A stretch of 5,944 nucleotides of DNA from the NCBI GenBank assembly GCA_027046525.1, contig JALTYD010000030.1, forward strand, positions 1 to 5,944, read 5' to 3'. The translations under genes were made by a program, and so were the position numbers. The notes under the pieces are model-generated. The model saw only the letters and a program-made list of their open reading frames with translations, ran no database searches and had not been told where the DNA came from. Every line of letters starts with the position of its first letter. Position 1 is the first letter of the stretch. Positions 1 through 5,661 of the stretch are shown here, one piece after another. The DNA comes from Pyrodictiaceae archaeon (lineage in GTDB: Archaea; Thermoproteota; Thermoprotei_A; Sulfolobales; Pyrodictiaceae).

Positions 1-2
1 GA

Positions 3-314
3 GTATATGTAGTATATTTTAATAATACTAAGGGTCCTGCTTGTAGAGTTTTCGAAATTATATGGAACATATTTGTCTCAAATGCTAAGGATACAAGCAT
101 AAAATACTATAGTATTGTTTGTAAATGGTTTACCCATGAATGTGAATCAAAGAGTGCAAAAGAGTCTTTCAAAAAGTATAATGTAAAGTCTTCTCCAACT
201 GTACTTATATGGAAGGTTAGGTCAGGTTCCATAGTATTTACAGAGAAAATAGAGGGAGTTACTACACCAACAAAACTAGCAGAAGCTATAAATAAAGTAC
301 AACAATTAGGCTAG
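3..314 (+). CDS. Thioredoxin-fold protein, C-terminal part (5' end outside window)
   Basis: An open frame runs from the left edge to TAG at 312-314 and gives 103 visible residues; no in-frame start is visible, so the N-terminus lies upstream. Two thioredoxin landmarks are visible. A beta strand ending VVYF is followed by NNTKGPACR, which aligns with the WCGPCK active-site loop. The motif SSPTVLIW has the cis-proline and the following strand. The acidic/lysine-rich C-terminal helix (LAEAINKVQQLG) also fits. In the simplest alignment the first active-site cysteine is Gly and only the second (PAC) remains, so ordinary dithiol-disulfide exchange is doubtful. Two further cysteines (CKWFTHEC) lie between the active-site helix and the cis-Pro strand. 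It could be a monothiol or structural thioredoxin-like protein. The fold is fairly secure; the function is unknown. Confidence 0.7.
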   Translation, partial: VYVVYFNNTKGPACRVFEIIWNIFVSNAKDTSIKYYSIVCKWFTHECESKSAKESFKKYNVKSSPTVLIWKVRSGSIVFTEKIEGVTTPTKLAEAINKVQQLG

Positions 315-361
315 GTCAGATCGACAATAGACTGAATGAAGTTCAAAAGAGATAAGGCTTG

Positions 362-369
362 TTTTTAAT
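362..369 (+). promoter_or_regulatory. TATA-like box upstream of the thiolase
   Basis: TTTTTAAT lies in the 91 bp gap after the thioredoxin-like gene. A start of transcription about 25 bases downstream would fall near 390-393 and give a leader of about 14 bases. That leader contains GGGT (397-400), a possible ribosome binding site five bases before the ATG at 406. The T-run could also help end the upstream transcript. Nothing else is seen in this gap. Confidence 0.4.
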
Positions 370-405
370 TTCAACTTATTGACTAACTACACTACTGGGT
401 AAAAT

Positions 406-1608
406 ATGTCATTCTCTACTAGGAATATCTACATAGTATCTGCTGTACGAACTCCACTTGGAAAATTTGGGAAGACATTTTCAAGACTTACAGCAGCTGA
501 TCTAGGCGCGATAGCTATTAAGAATGCTCTTCTAGCTGCTGGAGTCGCTAGTACTGACATAGACTTTATCATAATTGGTCATGTCTTAAGAGCAGGAACA
601 GGACAAGACACAGCACGCCAGGCATCCCTAAAGGCTGGAATTCCACCTAGTGTAGATGCTATGAATGTAGACCAAGTATGTTCTTCTGGGATGAGTGCAG
701 TTATTACTGCTTTTACTTTTATTAAGTCCGGAGAAGCTGATATAGTAGTCGCAGGCGGTATGGAGAATATGTCTAACACACCTTTCCTTATCCCCTCTGC
801 TGCTAGATGGGGTATTAGACACCTAATCACTAGGAAGATGGAGCTTATCGACTCAATGTTCTATGATGGTCTATTCGATAATATTGCTAATATGGGTATG
901 GGAGAGGAAGCTGATAAAGTGGCTAGAGAGAGAGGCTATAAAAGAGAAGAACTCGACGAGATAGCTTACATTAGTCATCAGAGAGCTAAGGATTCTAGCA
1001 ATCGTGGATTTTTCAAAAGAGAGATTGTACCTATTTCTATAACTAGTAGAGGAAGAGAAGAAATAATCGATATTGACGAAACGATACGTCAAGATGTAAC
1101 ACTTGAGAAATTATCACAGTTGCCACCAGCTTTCGGACCAGAAGGCTTACATACTGCTGGTAGTAGTAGCCAGTTGGCCGATGGAGCTGCTGCATTAGTC
1201 TTGGCGTCCGAGAGAGCTGTTGATGAATTCGGACTTAAACCAATTGCAAGAATACTTGGATTCAGCATGGCAGGAGTGGATACATGGAGATTCGTAGAAG
1301 CACCTCCTGTAGCAGTTAAGAAGCTGCTCGAGAAACTTGATATGTCGATCAGCGAGATAGATTATTTTGAGAATAATGAGGCATTTGCTGTGAGTAGCCT
1401 TGTTTTTAGAGATGAACTAGGTGTTGATCTAGATAGAGTTAATGTATTTGGAGGCTCTATTGCACTCGGCCATCCTCTAGGAGCAACTGGTGCACGAATA
1501 ATTGTAACATTACTAAATGTGTTAAAGACGAGGGGTGGAAGAAGAGGAGTAGCTGCTCTATGTCATGGCCTAGGTGGCGCTACTGCTATCGCAGTAGAAC
1601 TTGTTTAG
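406..1608 (+). CDS. Acetyl-CoA C-acetyltransferase / 3-ketothiolase (thiolase superfamily)
   Basis: This 400-residue cytoplasmic thiolase is of the canonical length. It condenses two acetyl-CoA to acetoacetyl-CoA or cleaves it by thiolysis. The N-terminal domain has IVSAVRTPLGKFGK (about 10-23) and the nucleophilic cysteine C92 in NVDQVCSSGMSAV. The C-terminal domain has HTAGSSSQLADGAAA (249-263), NNEAFA (323-328), the active-site histidine H356 in GGSIALGHPLGATGAR and the acid/base cysteine C386 in ALCHGLGG. With two cysteines, His and the NEAF loop present, it should be catalytic. It is thus unlike SCP2-type archaeal thiolases paired with an OB-fold partner, in which some of these motifs differ. 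The usual TAGNAS loop reads TAGSSS, a mild divergence that may affect substrate range. In Crenarchaeota such enzymes supply acetoacetyl-CoA for mevalonate/isoprenoid lipid synthesis or act in 4-hydroxybutyrate carbon-fixation cycles; the window does not decide between them. The ATG at 406 follows GGGT at good spacing. Confidence 0.93.
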   Translation: MSFSTRNIYIVSAVRTPLGKFGKTFSRLTAADLGAIAIKNALLAAGVASTDIDFIIIGHVLRAGTGQDTARQASLKAGIPPSVDAMNVDQVCSSGMSAVITAFTFIKSGEADIVVAGGMENMSNTPFLIPSAARWGIRHLITRKMELIDSMFYDGLFDNIANMGMGEEADKVARERGYKREELDEIAYISHQRAKDSSNRGFFKREIVPISITSRGREEIIDIDETIRQDVTLEKLSQLPPAFGPEGLHTAGSSSQLADGAAALVLASERAVDEFGLKPIARILGFSMAGVDTWRFVEAPPVAVKKLLEKLDMSISEIDYFENNEAFAVSSLVFRDELGVDLDRVNVFGGSIALGHPLGATGARIIVTLLNVLKTRGGRRGVAALCHGLGGATAIAVELV

Positions 1609-1633
1609 AGGAAAGAGTGGATTATCATTGAAG

Positions 1634-2392
1634 ATGTTTACTAAAAGAATTGAAGGAATTAGTATAGCATTTATACTACATGATAAGAATGTAGATGAAA
1701 AATCAGTTAACATAGTCGTAGATACAATAAAAAAATTAGTTGAAACTATAGAGACTAGAGGTATTGACTATCTAGAAGTACATTTATATAGTGATAGATC
1801 CTCTGCCGAGAGTTTTATTGCTCTAGAAGAGAAAAGAATTGGTGTATTTGTCTCTGCAGGTTTTCCTATAATGTATGAAGCATGGACAGGTATACCTAGG
1901 ATACATCTATCTCTGCAGGAATGGATTAACTTAGATAGTGGAGATAGAGAAGCTTTACTTGCTCACGAACTTATCCATAGTATCTTACATAGTGCCCCTG
2001 AATACTACATGGTGGAGATAGACGAAAATACTAACGAGTCAATAGTGTCAGCGTACATAGCTGCACTTGTTCTAAAAGACCTAGAGGTTCATAAATTAAT
2101 GGCAGATTTAGGTCTCAAAGAATACTTAGATAATCTAGATAGTTATTGGAAGAAGATCATAGATAGAAAATGCCCCTCTTCGTTAGAAGAGTTTATAGAT
2201 TACTTAAAGGCGTCGACTATATGGATTGTGGGAGAGAGAACATTAGAGAGTATAATAAGTTGTAAGTATATGTTGGAGTTAATCAAAGAGCTAGACAAGA
2301 TTAGGAGGGGAAATAAAAGGCCATGGTTTTATGTAAAGGATTTTAGAGATAGAGTTAGAAAGGTGCTACTAGAATTCCATGTATCAAGGTAG
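1634..2392 (+). CDS. Uncharacterised archaeal HExxH (putative zinc metallopeptidase-like) protein
   Basis: About 252 residues from ATG 1634; in-frame TTG codons at 1601 and 1628 would give longer forms (263 residues from 1601). TTG 1601 overlaps the thiolase stop by 8 bases and has no ribosome binding site. GAGTGG at 1615-1620 is better placed for 1628 or 1634. I do not recognise the family. From ATG 1634 the clear signal is HELIH at residues 111-115 within ALLAHELIHSILH, the zincin helix with two His ligands and a catalytic Glu. Acidic residues in the following IDENTNESIVSAYIAALVLKD stretch (about 129-149) could supply the third ligand, as in gluzincins. The C-terminal half is helical and charged. 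No signal peptide or membrane segment is seen, so it is probably cytoplasmic. It sits directly behind the thiolase, probably in the same transcript, and overlaps the pyrH end by 9 bp. Peptidase activity is inferred only from the motif. Confidence 0.8.
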   Translation: MFTKRIEGISIAFILHDKNVDEKSVNIVVDTIKKLVETIETRGIDYLEVHLYSDRSSAESFIALEEKRIGVFVSAGFPIMYEAWTGIPRIHLSLQEWINLDSGDREALLAHELIHSILHSAPEYYMVEIDENTNESIVSAYIAALVLKDLEVHKLMADLGLKEYLDNLDSYWKKIIDRKCPSSLEEFIDYLKASTIWIVGERTLESIISCKYMLELIKELDKIRRGNKRPWFYVKDFRDRVRKVLLEFHVSR

Positions 2393-3064
2393 AACTATGC
2401 TTCCTACTTCTTGACCCTCGAGTATCTTCTTGATATTATCTACTTTGAAACCATTAACTATATGGAGTATTATTTTACTTCTTTCGAGAATATCAATAGC
2501 ATATGGTTCTATTAATTCATAGCGTCCTGGTTCTGATGATTGTTCGACTATGTTTCTAAATTCTCTATATGATAGTCTAGGGATAAGAGAAGCACGAATA
2601 TCTCTATGTGGATCAGAGGTATAGACCCCTTCAACAGTTGTAGCTAATATAAGTGCATCAGAATTTATTGCTTCTGCTAATAATGCAGCTACAGAAGCTG
2701 TACTCTGTCCAGGTTGTAATCCCCCCATAACTACAATTTTGCCTTGGAGAAACTGTGAGACAGCTTCACGGAGAGTGGCAGGAGGTTCCACCGTAGAATA
2801 GGGCCATAAAGTATAAGATAGAAGTCGTGCATTTATTCTACTCACTTCTATCCCTAACTGATCTTGGAAACTAGCAGATACTCCTAGTTTTCTCGATAAT
2901 TCAATATACTTACGGGCAATCTCGCCACCGCCTACAACTACAGCGATTTTTAATCCTGATTCATAGAGATCTCTTATTAATGTAGAATATTCACGGATGG
3001 TATCAATATTTTGTACAGTAAATATTTTACCACTTATCTTGATAGTTACAGCACTATATCTCAC
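2384..3064 (-). CDS. pyrH: UMP kinase, archaeal type
   Basis: A 226-residue member of the amino-acid-kinase fold that phosphorylates UMP to UDP with ATP in pyrimidine nucleotide synthesis, as a cytoplasmic oligomer. Length and motifs fit the archaeal branch closely: KISGK at 9-13 (phosphate binding), VVGGGEIARKYIE at 43-55, LGIEVSRINARLL at 70-82, GGLQPGQSTASVAA at 114-127 (UMP site and the hallmark of archaeal PyrH), and TTVEGVYTSDP at 142-152 (nucleotide binding). The C-terminus ERSKI...VNG...IKKILEGQEVGSIV also matches the family. The start is GTG at 3062-3064, giving MRYSAVTIKISGK, a normal distance to the first motif. It is divergent from the four-cysteine gene and convergent with the HExxH gene, so it is probably monocistronic. 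Identification is secure. Confidence 0.95.
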   Translation of the reverse strand: MRYSAVTIKISGKIFTVQNIDTIREYSTLIRDLYESGLKIAVVVGGGEIARKYIELSRKLGVSASFQDQLGIEVSRINARLLSYTLWPYSTVEPPATLREAVSQFLQGKIVVMGGLQPGQSTASVAALLAEAINSDALILATTVEGVYTSDPHRDIRASLIPRLSYREFRNIVEQSSEPGRYELIEPYAIDILERSKIILHIVNGFKVDNIKKILEGQEVGSIVLP

Positions 3065-3096
3065 TTCTAAACCCTAGTAGGTGCTACTTTTCTAGG

Positions 3097-3107
3097 CTTA
3101 AAATAAG
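3097..3107. promoter_or_regulatory. AT-rich near-palindrome, possible shared TATA region of divergent genes
   Basis: CTTAAAATAAG lies in the 103 bp between the divergent starts of pyrH and the four-cysteine gene. Read leftward (TTATTTTAAG), it would place a pyrH transcription start near 3076, about 12 bases before the GTG. Read rightward, it would place one near 3129, leaving a leader of about 40 bases. It is the best TATA-like patch in the gap, and its near symmetry lets it serve either direction. The assignment rests on spacing only. Confidence 0.35.
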
Positions 3108-3148
3108 TTGTAGAGCTGTATTACTTAGCCCTACACTATACACATATC

Positions 3149-3158
3149 AAGATATCTT
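3149..3158. promoter_or_regulatory. Perfect 10 bp palindrome, possible operator
   Basis: AAGATATCTT is a perfect palindrome ending ten bases before the ATG at 3168. A transcription factor dimer bound here would overlap the transcription start of the four-cysteine gene. Just upstream, TATACACATAT (3137-3147) is an alternative TATA-like patch that would suit leaderless transcription from 3168. In AT-rich DNA a palindrome of this size can arise by chance, so operator function is only a suggestion. Confidence 0.2.
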
Positions 3159-3167
3159 AGAAAAATT

Positions 3168-3620
3168 ATGGGGATAAGAATGTCTTTAATAGAGGTTACA
3201 GACAAGAAACTCACAGTTATAGAACCAGAAAAACCTTACAGTGAAGATGAATCTATAAAGAGAATAAATATAGTCGAAGAAAGAATAGAAAACCTTTCTA
3301 GTGCAATTAGTATTGTAAAAAAGGAGCTATTTGAGAGACTCGAGGATTATAGCAAAATAATTGCCACATACAATAAGAAGTTAAATACACTTGAGCAAGT
3401 AGTAGCAGTAGCAGGTATGATAGGTGGCTGGAAACTTCAGACATGTAACTTTCAAGAAGATGGTATATGTAAGTTATGGAAATTATCTAGCGAAGCAATA
3501 GAATACTTGAGGGGAGTAGTTGTTAAAGATGGTAAGATATATAGAGTAGTTGTAGCGAAGGCTCCATGGTTTTGTGGTCTATGTCCATTATATAAACAGA
3601 AGCCAAGGAATGAGAAATAA
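3168..3620 (+). CDS. Uncharacterised coiled-coil protein with four cysteines (C-x7-C ... C-x2-C)
   Basis: A 150-residue protein that I do not recognise. Residues about 26-80 are charged and strongly heptad-like (DESIKRINIVEERIENLSSAISIVKKELFERLEDYSKIIATYNKK region), suggesting a coiled coil and probable oligomerisation. The C-terminal half is compact and carries C93, C101, C136 and C139 in TCNFQEDGIC and WFCGLCPLY. This set is suited to binding one zinc ion or an iron-sulfur cluster. No membrane segment or signal peptide is seen. The start is uncertain: ATG 3168 would suit leaderless transcription, while ATG 3180 (MSLIEV...) is preceded by GGGGAT at 3170-3175. The gene is divergent from pyrH; the carbamate kinase follows 104 bases later with its own likely promoter. 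It could be a small regulator or a scaffold subunit. Being a real gene is well supported; function is unknown. Confidence 0.8.
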   Translation: MGIRMSLIEVTDKKLTVIEPEKPYSEDESIKRINIVEERIENLSSAISIVKKELFERLEDYSKIIATYNKKLNTLEQVVAVAGMIGGWKLQTCNFQEDGICKLWKLSSEAIEYLRGVVVKDGKIYRVVVAKAPWFCGLCPLYKQKPRNEK

Positions 3621-3677
3621 AACAGAGAGAATATAGAAACATAACAATTACTGTGCTTTACCAACTATATTATGCTA

Positions 3678-3687
3678 TTTTTATTAA
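3678..3687 (+). promoter_or_regulatory. TATA-like box upstream of carbamate kinase
   Basis: TTTTTATTAA would direct transcription from about 3707-3710. That leaves a short leader before the TTG at 3725, with GGTG (3715-3718) inside it as ribosome binding site. The box lies inside the frame extension from GTG 3653, which argues against that longer start. The T-run may also contribute to termination of the upstream four-cysteine gene. Confidence 0.4.
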
Positions 3688-3724
3688 TTTCTCACGGAGT
3701 ATCCATTTAGACTTGGTGCTTATT

Positions 3725-4663
3725 TTGACACTAGTTGTAATAGCTCTCGGTGGTAATGCTTTTTTGAGAAAGAATGATAGGCTATCTGAGCAGTGGCGAA
3801 ATGTTTCGATAGCATCGGGTGTTATTGCAAAATTAGTGGAAGAAGGCTATGATATTGTCTTAACACATGGTAATGGTCCTCAAGTAGGAATACTGCTTGA
3901 GTGGATGTATGGAGGTAAATCAAAGTATGAACCAGTCACCCTGGATATAGCTGATGCTATGACCCAGGGATGGCTAGGATACATGTTACAGCAATCTATA
4001 GGGAATGCTTTAAGCGAGAAAGGCTTGAAAAGAAAGGTGGTAACTGTTATAACACAAGTACTTGTTAATAGGAATGATGAAGCATTCTCTAATCCTACTA
4101 AGTTCATAGGACCTTTCTACTCAGATAAGGAAGTAAGAGAGCTCGCAGAGACAACAGGCTGGATATTTAAGCGTGATCCAAGGGGAGGATATAGGAGGGT
4201 TGTTCCCAGCCCTAGACCTATCGAGATAGTAGAGTTAGATGCTATAAAAAACCTCATTGAAGAAGGATACATAGTTATCGCTGTAGGTGGGGGAGGTATA
4301 CCAGTTGTTAGAACAGATAAGTGGCTACATGGTGTAGAAGCTGTTATTGATAAAGATCTAGCATCTGCTCTTCTTGCTAGCAACATAAGAGCGGATATCT
4401 TCACAGTTTTAACAGATGTAGATAAAGTGTATATTGATTATGGTAAACCTACTCAACGTCCTCTTGAAAAATTAACGATAGAACAAGCAAAGAAATTCCT
4501 TGAAGAGGGACAGTTTCCGCCAGGCTCTATGGGGCCGAAAATAGAAGCAACTATACGCTTCCTTGAAGATAATCCACGTGCTAAGTATGCAAGTATAGGC
4601 TTACTAGAAGAAGGACACAGAGTTGTAAAGGGAGATAGTGGAACCATTATTGTGAAGAACTAG
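3725..4663 (+). CDS. arcC: Carbamate kinase
   Basis: This 312-residue amino-acid-kinase family enzyme catalyses carbamoyl phosphate + ADP = carbamate (or NH3 + CO2) + ATP, reversibly, in the cytoplasm. Family motifs from TTG 3725: VVIALGGNAF (4-13), THGNGPQVG (47-55), QGWLGYMLQQ (81-90), NPTKFIGPFY (123-132), RRVVPSP (157-163), GGGGIPV (188-194), VIDKDLA (207-213), LTDVDKVY (229-236) and GSMGPK (267-272). All nucleotide and carbamoyl-phosphate loops seem intact. The frame opens at GTG 3653, but that adds 24 residues absent from the family and overlaps promoter-like DNA. TTG 3725 gives MTLVVIALGG, follows GGTG by six bases and restores the usual length; GTG 3716 is an alternative. No arginine deiminase or ornithine carbamoyltransferase is nearby, so the source of carbamoyl phosphate is not visible. 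The stop abuts the stop of the phosphoesterase gene. Confidence 0.94.
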   Translation: MTLVVIALGGNAFLRKNDRLSEQWRNVSIASGVIAKLVEEGYDIVLTHGNGPQVGILLEWMYGGKSKYEPVTLDIADAMTQGWLGYMLQQSIGNALSEKGLKRKVVTVITQVLVNRNDEAFSNPTKFIGPFYSDKEVRELAETTGWIFKRDPRGGYRRVVPSPRPIEIVELDAIKNLIEEGYIVIAVGGGGIPVVRTDKWLHGVEAVIDKDLASALLASNIRADIFTVLTDVDKVYIDYGKPTQRPLEKLTIEQAKKFLEEGQFPPGSMGPKIEATIRFLEDNPRAKYASIGLLEEGHRVVKGDSGTIIVKN

Positions 4664-5440
4664 TTATATGTAGACTTCTTCTAGGAGATCACTTAGTAAA
4701 CCTATTTTCGGGAAGGATAGAACTCCTAGGTTTTCTACGATAACGTAAGGCTCTATTTCTTCTAGTATGACATCCTCCTTCAATATAGGTGATAAGTAAC
4801 TATTAGGGTTGAGAGTAATACTACTTCCAGTCTGGTACTGACCTAAAGCTGGCAAGACTATTACGTATGTATTAGCGTTTTTCATAGGTGCAACTATAAA
4901 ACTCTGCATTTTCACATAGAAGCCTAGTTTATCTCTTAACTTTATACTTGGGTGTTCATGTCCCATCACTATAGTATGGGGCTGTTTTGGATAATTTCCG
5001 CTAGGTTTCCTATGTCCATGAATAAAGAGTATTCCATTATAGTAAAGCTCGTCGATTATTTTTACTCCATGTCTACGTGCTATAATCGACAGAAAGCTAT
5101 CATGATTACCTCTTATGACTGTTATATCTGTATCCCATCTCGATTTAAGATAGCTGAATAGCTGAGTCAAATCTCTGCGTTCTGTACGGAGGAGAGAAGA
5201 GAAGCTATGTTTAACATCGCCTAAGAATATCACATGGGAAGCTTTTGTCATCTCAAGCGCTCTGTCCATGACTTTTATGATATGGTTGTATTGAGTGAAG
5301 GGGATAAAGAGACCATGGCTAGCTGCCTCTTCTTCAAAACCTATATGTAGATCAGCAACAACGAGGGAGTCCATGTCTTTTATATATAGAGCTGGCAAAT
5401 CCGCTACTATCTCGATACCTTCTCTAAGCTCTATGGGCAT
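4664..5440 (-). CDS. Archaeal SbcD-related metallophosphoesterase (calcineurin-like)
   Basis: A 258-residue phosphoesterase with the full set of metal-binding motifs in order: VVADLHIG (D30, H32), LGDVKH (D75, H78), RGNHD (N112, H113), HGH (141-143) and GHEHP (160-164). These coordinate two metal ions (typically Mn/Fe) and the phosphate in calcineurin-like enzymes. The length, the start right before the first strand and the C-terminal LPALG...NPNSYLSPIL segment fit the archaeal family related to the SbcD nuclease subunit (TIGR00024-like), whose members are often linked to nucleic-acid processing. The real substrate is not known from sequence, and 2',3'-cyclic phosphodiesterase activity is another possibility. 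No SbcC/Rad50-like ATPase or Lhr-type helicase is in view. ATG 5440 is preceded by AAGGTAAG, a possible ribosome binding site about seven bases away. The gene ends flush against carbamate kinase. Confidence 0.92.
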   Translation of the reverse strand: MPIELREGIEIVADLPALYIKDMDSLVVADLHIGFEEEAASHGLFIPFTQYNHIIKVMDRALEMTKASHVIFLGDVKHSFSSLLRTERRDLTQLFSYLKSRWDTDITVIRGNHDSFLSIIARRHGVKIIDELYYNGILFIHGHRKPSGNYPKQPHTIVMGHEHPSIKLRDKLGFYVKMQSFIVAPMKNANTYVIVLPALGQYQTGSSITLNPNSYLSPILKEDVILEEIEPYVIVENLGVLSFPKIGLLSDLLEEVYI

Positions 5441-5500
5441 ACATATCTTACCTTGGTATCCAGAAGCTTACTATGAGTAATGTAACATCTAGTTTTCTTC

Positions 5501-5510
5501 TAAAATTATT
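5501..5510. promoter_or_regulatory. AT-rich TATA-like patch, usable in either direction
   Basis: TAAAATTATT lies 61-70 bases upstream of the phosphoesterase start. Read leftward (AATAATTTTA), it could start a phosphoesterase transcript near 5478. Read rightward, it would start a plus-strand RNA near 5531, exactly at the foot of the GC-rich hairpin. The spacing suits both, and sequence alone cannot choose. Confidence 0.3.
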
Positions 5511-5529
5511 CGTCGCTACAGACATCTTG

Positions 5530-5603
5530 TGTTGGCCGTAGGGGAACCCGCCTCTCATTTAGTACCCCATGGTACCCTTCGAGGCGGTGAGGGGGCTACG
5601 GCC
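5530..5603 (-). ncRNA. Structured RNA, candidate H/ACA-type guide RNA (strand inferred)
   Basis: A GC-rich island in AT-rich intergenic DNA folds into three nested stems. The basal stem pairs 5534-5541 with 5596-5603 (8 bp, perfect). The upper stem pairs 5548-5554 with 5581-5587 (7 bp, perfect). The apical stem pairs 5562-5566 with 5571-5575 (5 bp, 4-base loop). On the minus strand this reads like a single-hairpin archaeal H/ACA RNA. The pocket strands are CCCCCUCA and GUUCCC. Above the upper stem, GA faces UGA as in a kink-turn bound by L7Ae. A G-U pair extends the apical stem only on this strand. ACA follows the basal stem after one base, 15 bases from the pocket apex, as H/ACA rules require. 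TAAATATT at 5636-5643 is a possible promoter. The plus strand could also fold and has a TATA-like patch at good spacing. A structured RNA is likely; the H/ACA class is moderate, and I could not fix a target. Confidence 0.45.
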
Positions 5604-5635
5604 TTGTTCTCCATATAAAAGTGAGGATATCTATG

Positions 5636-5643
5636 AAATATTT
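5636..5643 (-). promoter_or_regulatory. TATA-like box, possible promoter of the structured RNA
   Basis: Read on the minus strand as TAAATATT, this box would start transcription near 5610-5613, just upstream of the basal stem that begins at 5603. It lies between the TRAM-like gene stop and the hairpin. A second, better-looking box (TTTTATAT, 5613-5620) would start inside the hairpin, so the true signal is uncertain. Confidence 0.25.
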
Positions 5644-5661
5644 ATGAATACTACGCTGGTC

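Noticed and set aside
579..1092. Minus-strand open frames inside the thiolase gene
   Set aside because: Low-complexity, unfamiliar translations opposite a strongly recognised enzyme; these are shadow frames.
1601..1633. TTG 1601 as start of the HExxH protein
   Set aside because: It lies in the last codons of the thiolase with no ribosome binding site before it. ATG 1634 or TTG 1628 are at least as good, though the choice is not proven.
3653..3724. GTG 3653 as start of carbamate kinase
   Set aside because: It adds 24 residues not found in the family, covers a promoter-like T-rich patch and has no ribosome binding site; TTG 3725 restores the normal N-terminus and length.
3880..4647. Minus-strand open frames inside carbamate kinase
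   Set aside because: Shadow frames opposite a clear enzyme; serine/threonine-rich with no family features.
4952..5480. Plus-strand open frames opposite the phosphoesterase
   Set aside because: They oppose conserved metal-site codons of a recognised enzyme and show no protein family pattern.
5534..5603. tRNA or split-tRNA half
   Set aside because: The 8 bp closing stem looks acceptor-like, but neither strand has a T-arm with a TTCNANN loop, a D-arm or an anticodon arm; GGGTTCCCC lacks the required loop.
5534..5610. Intrinsic transcription terminator
   Set aside because: The hairpin is far larger and more tiered than a terminator, and no clean U-tract follows it on either strand.
5613..5620. 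Strong-looking TATA box TTTTATAT on the minus strand as promoter of the structured RNA
   Set aside because: Normal spacing would start the RNA near 5590, inside the structure and without the basal stem. On the plus strand (TATAAAAG) it leads to no gene.
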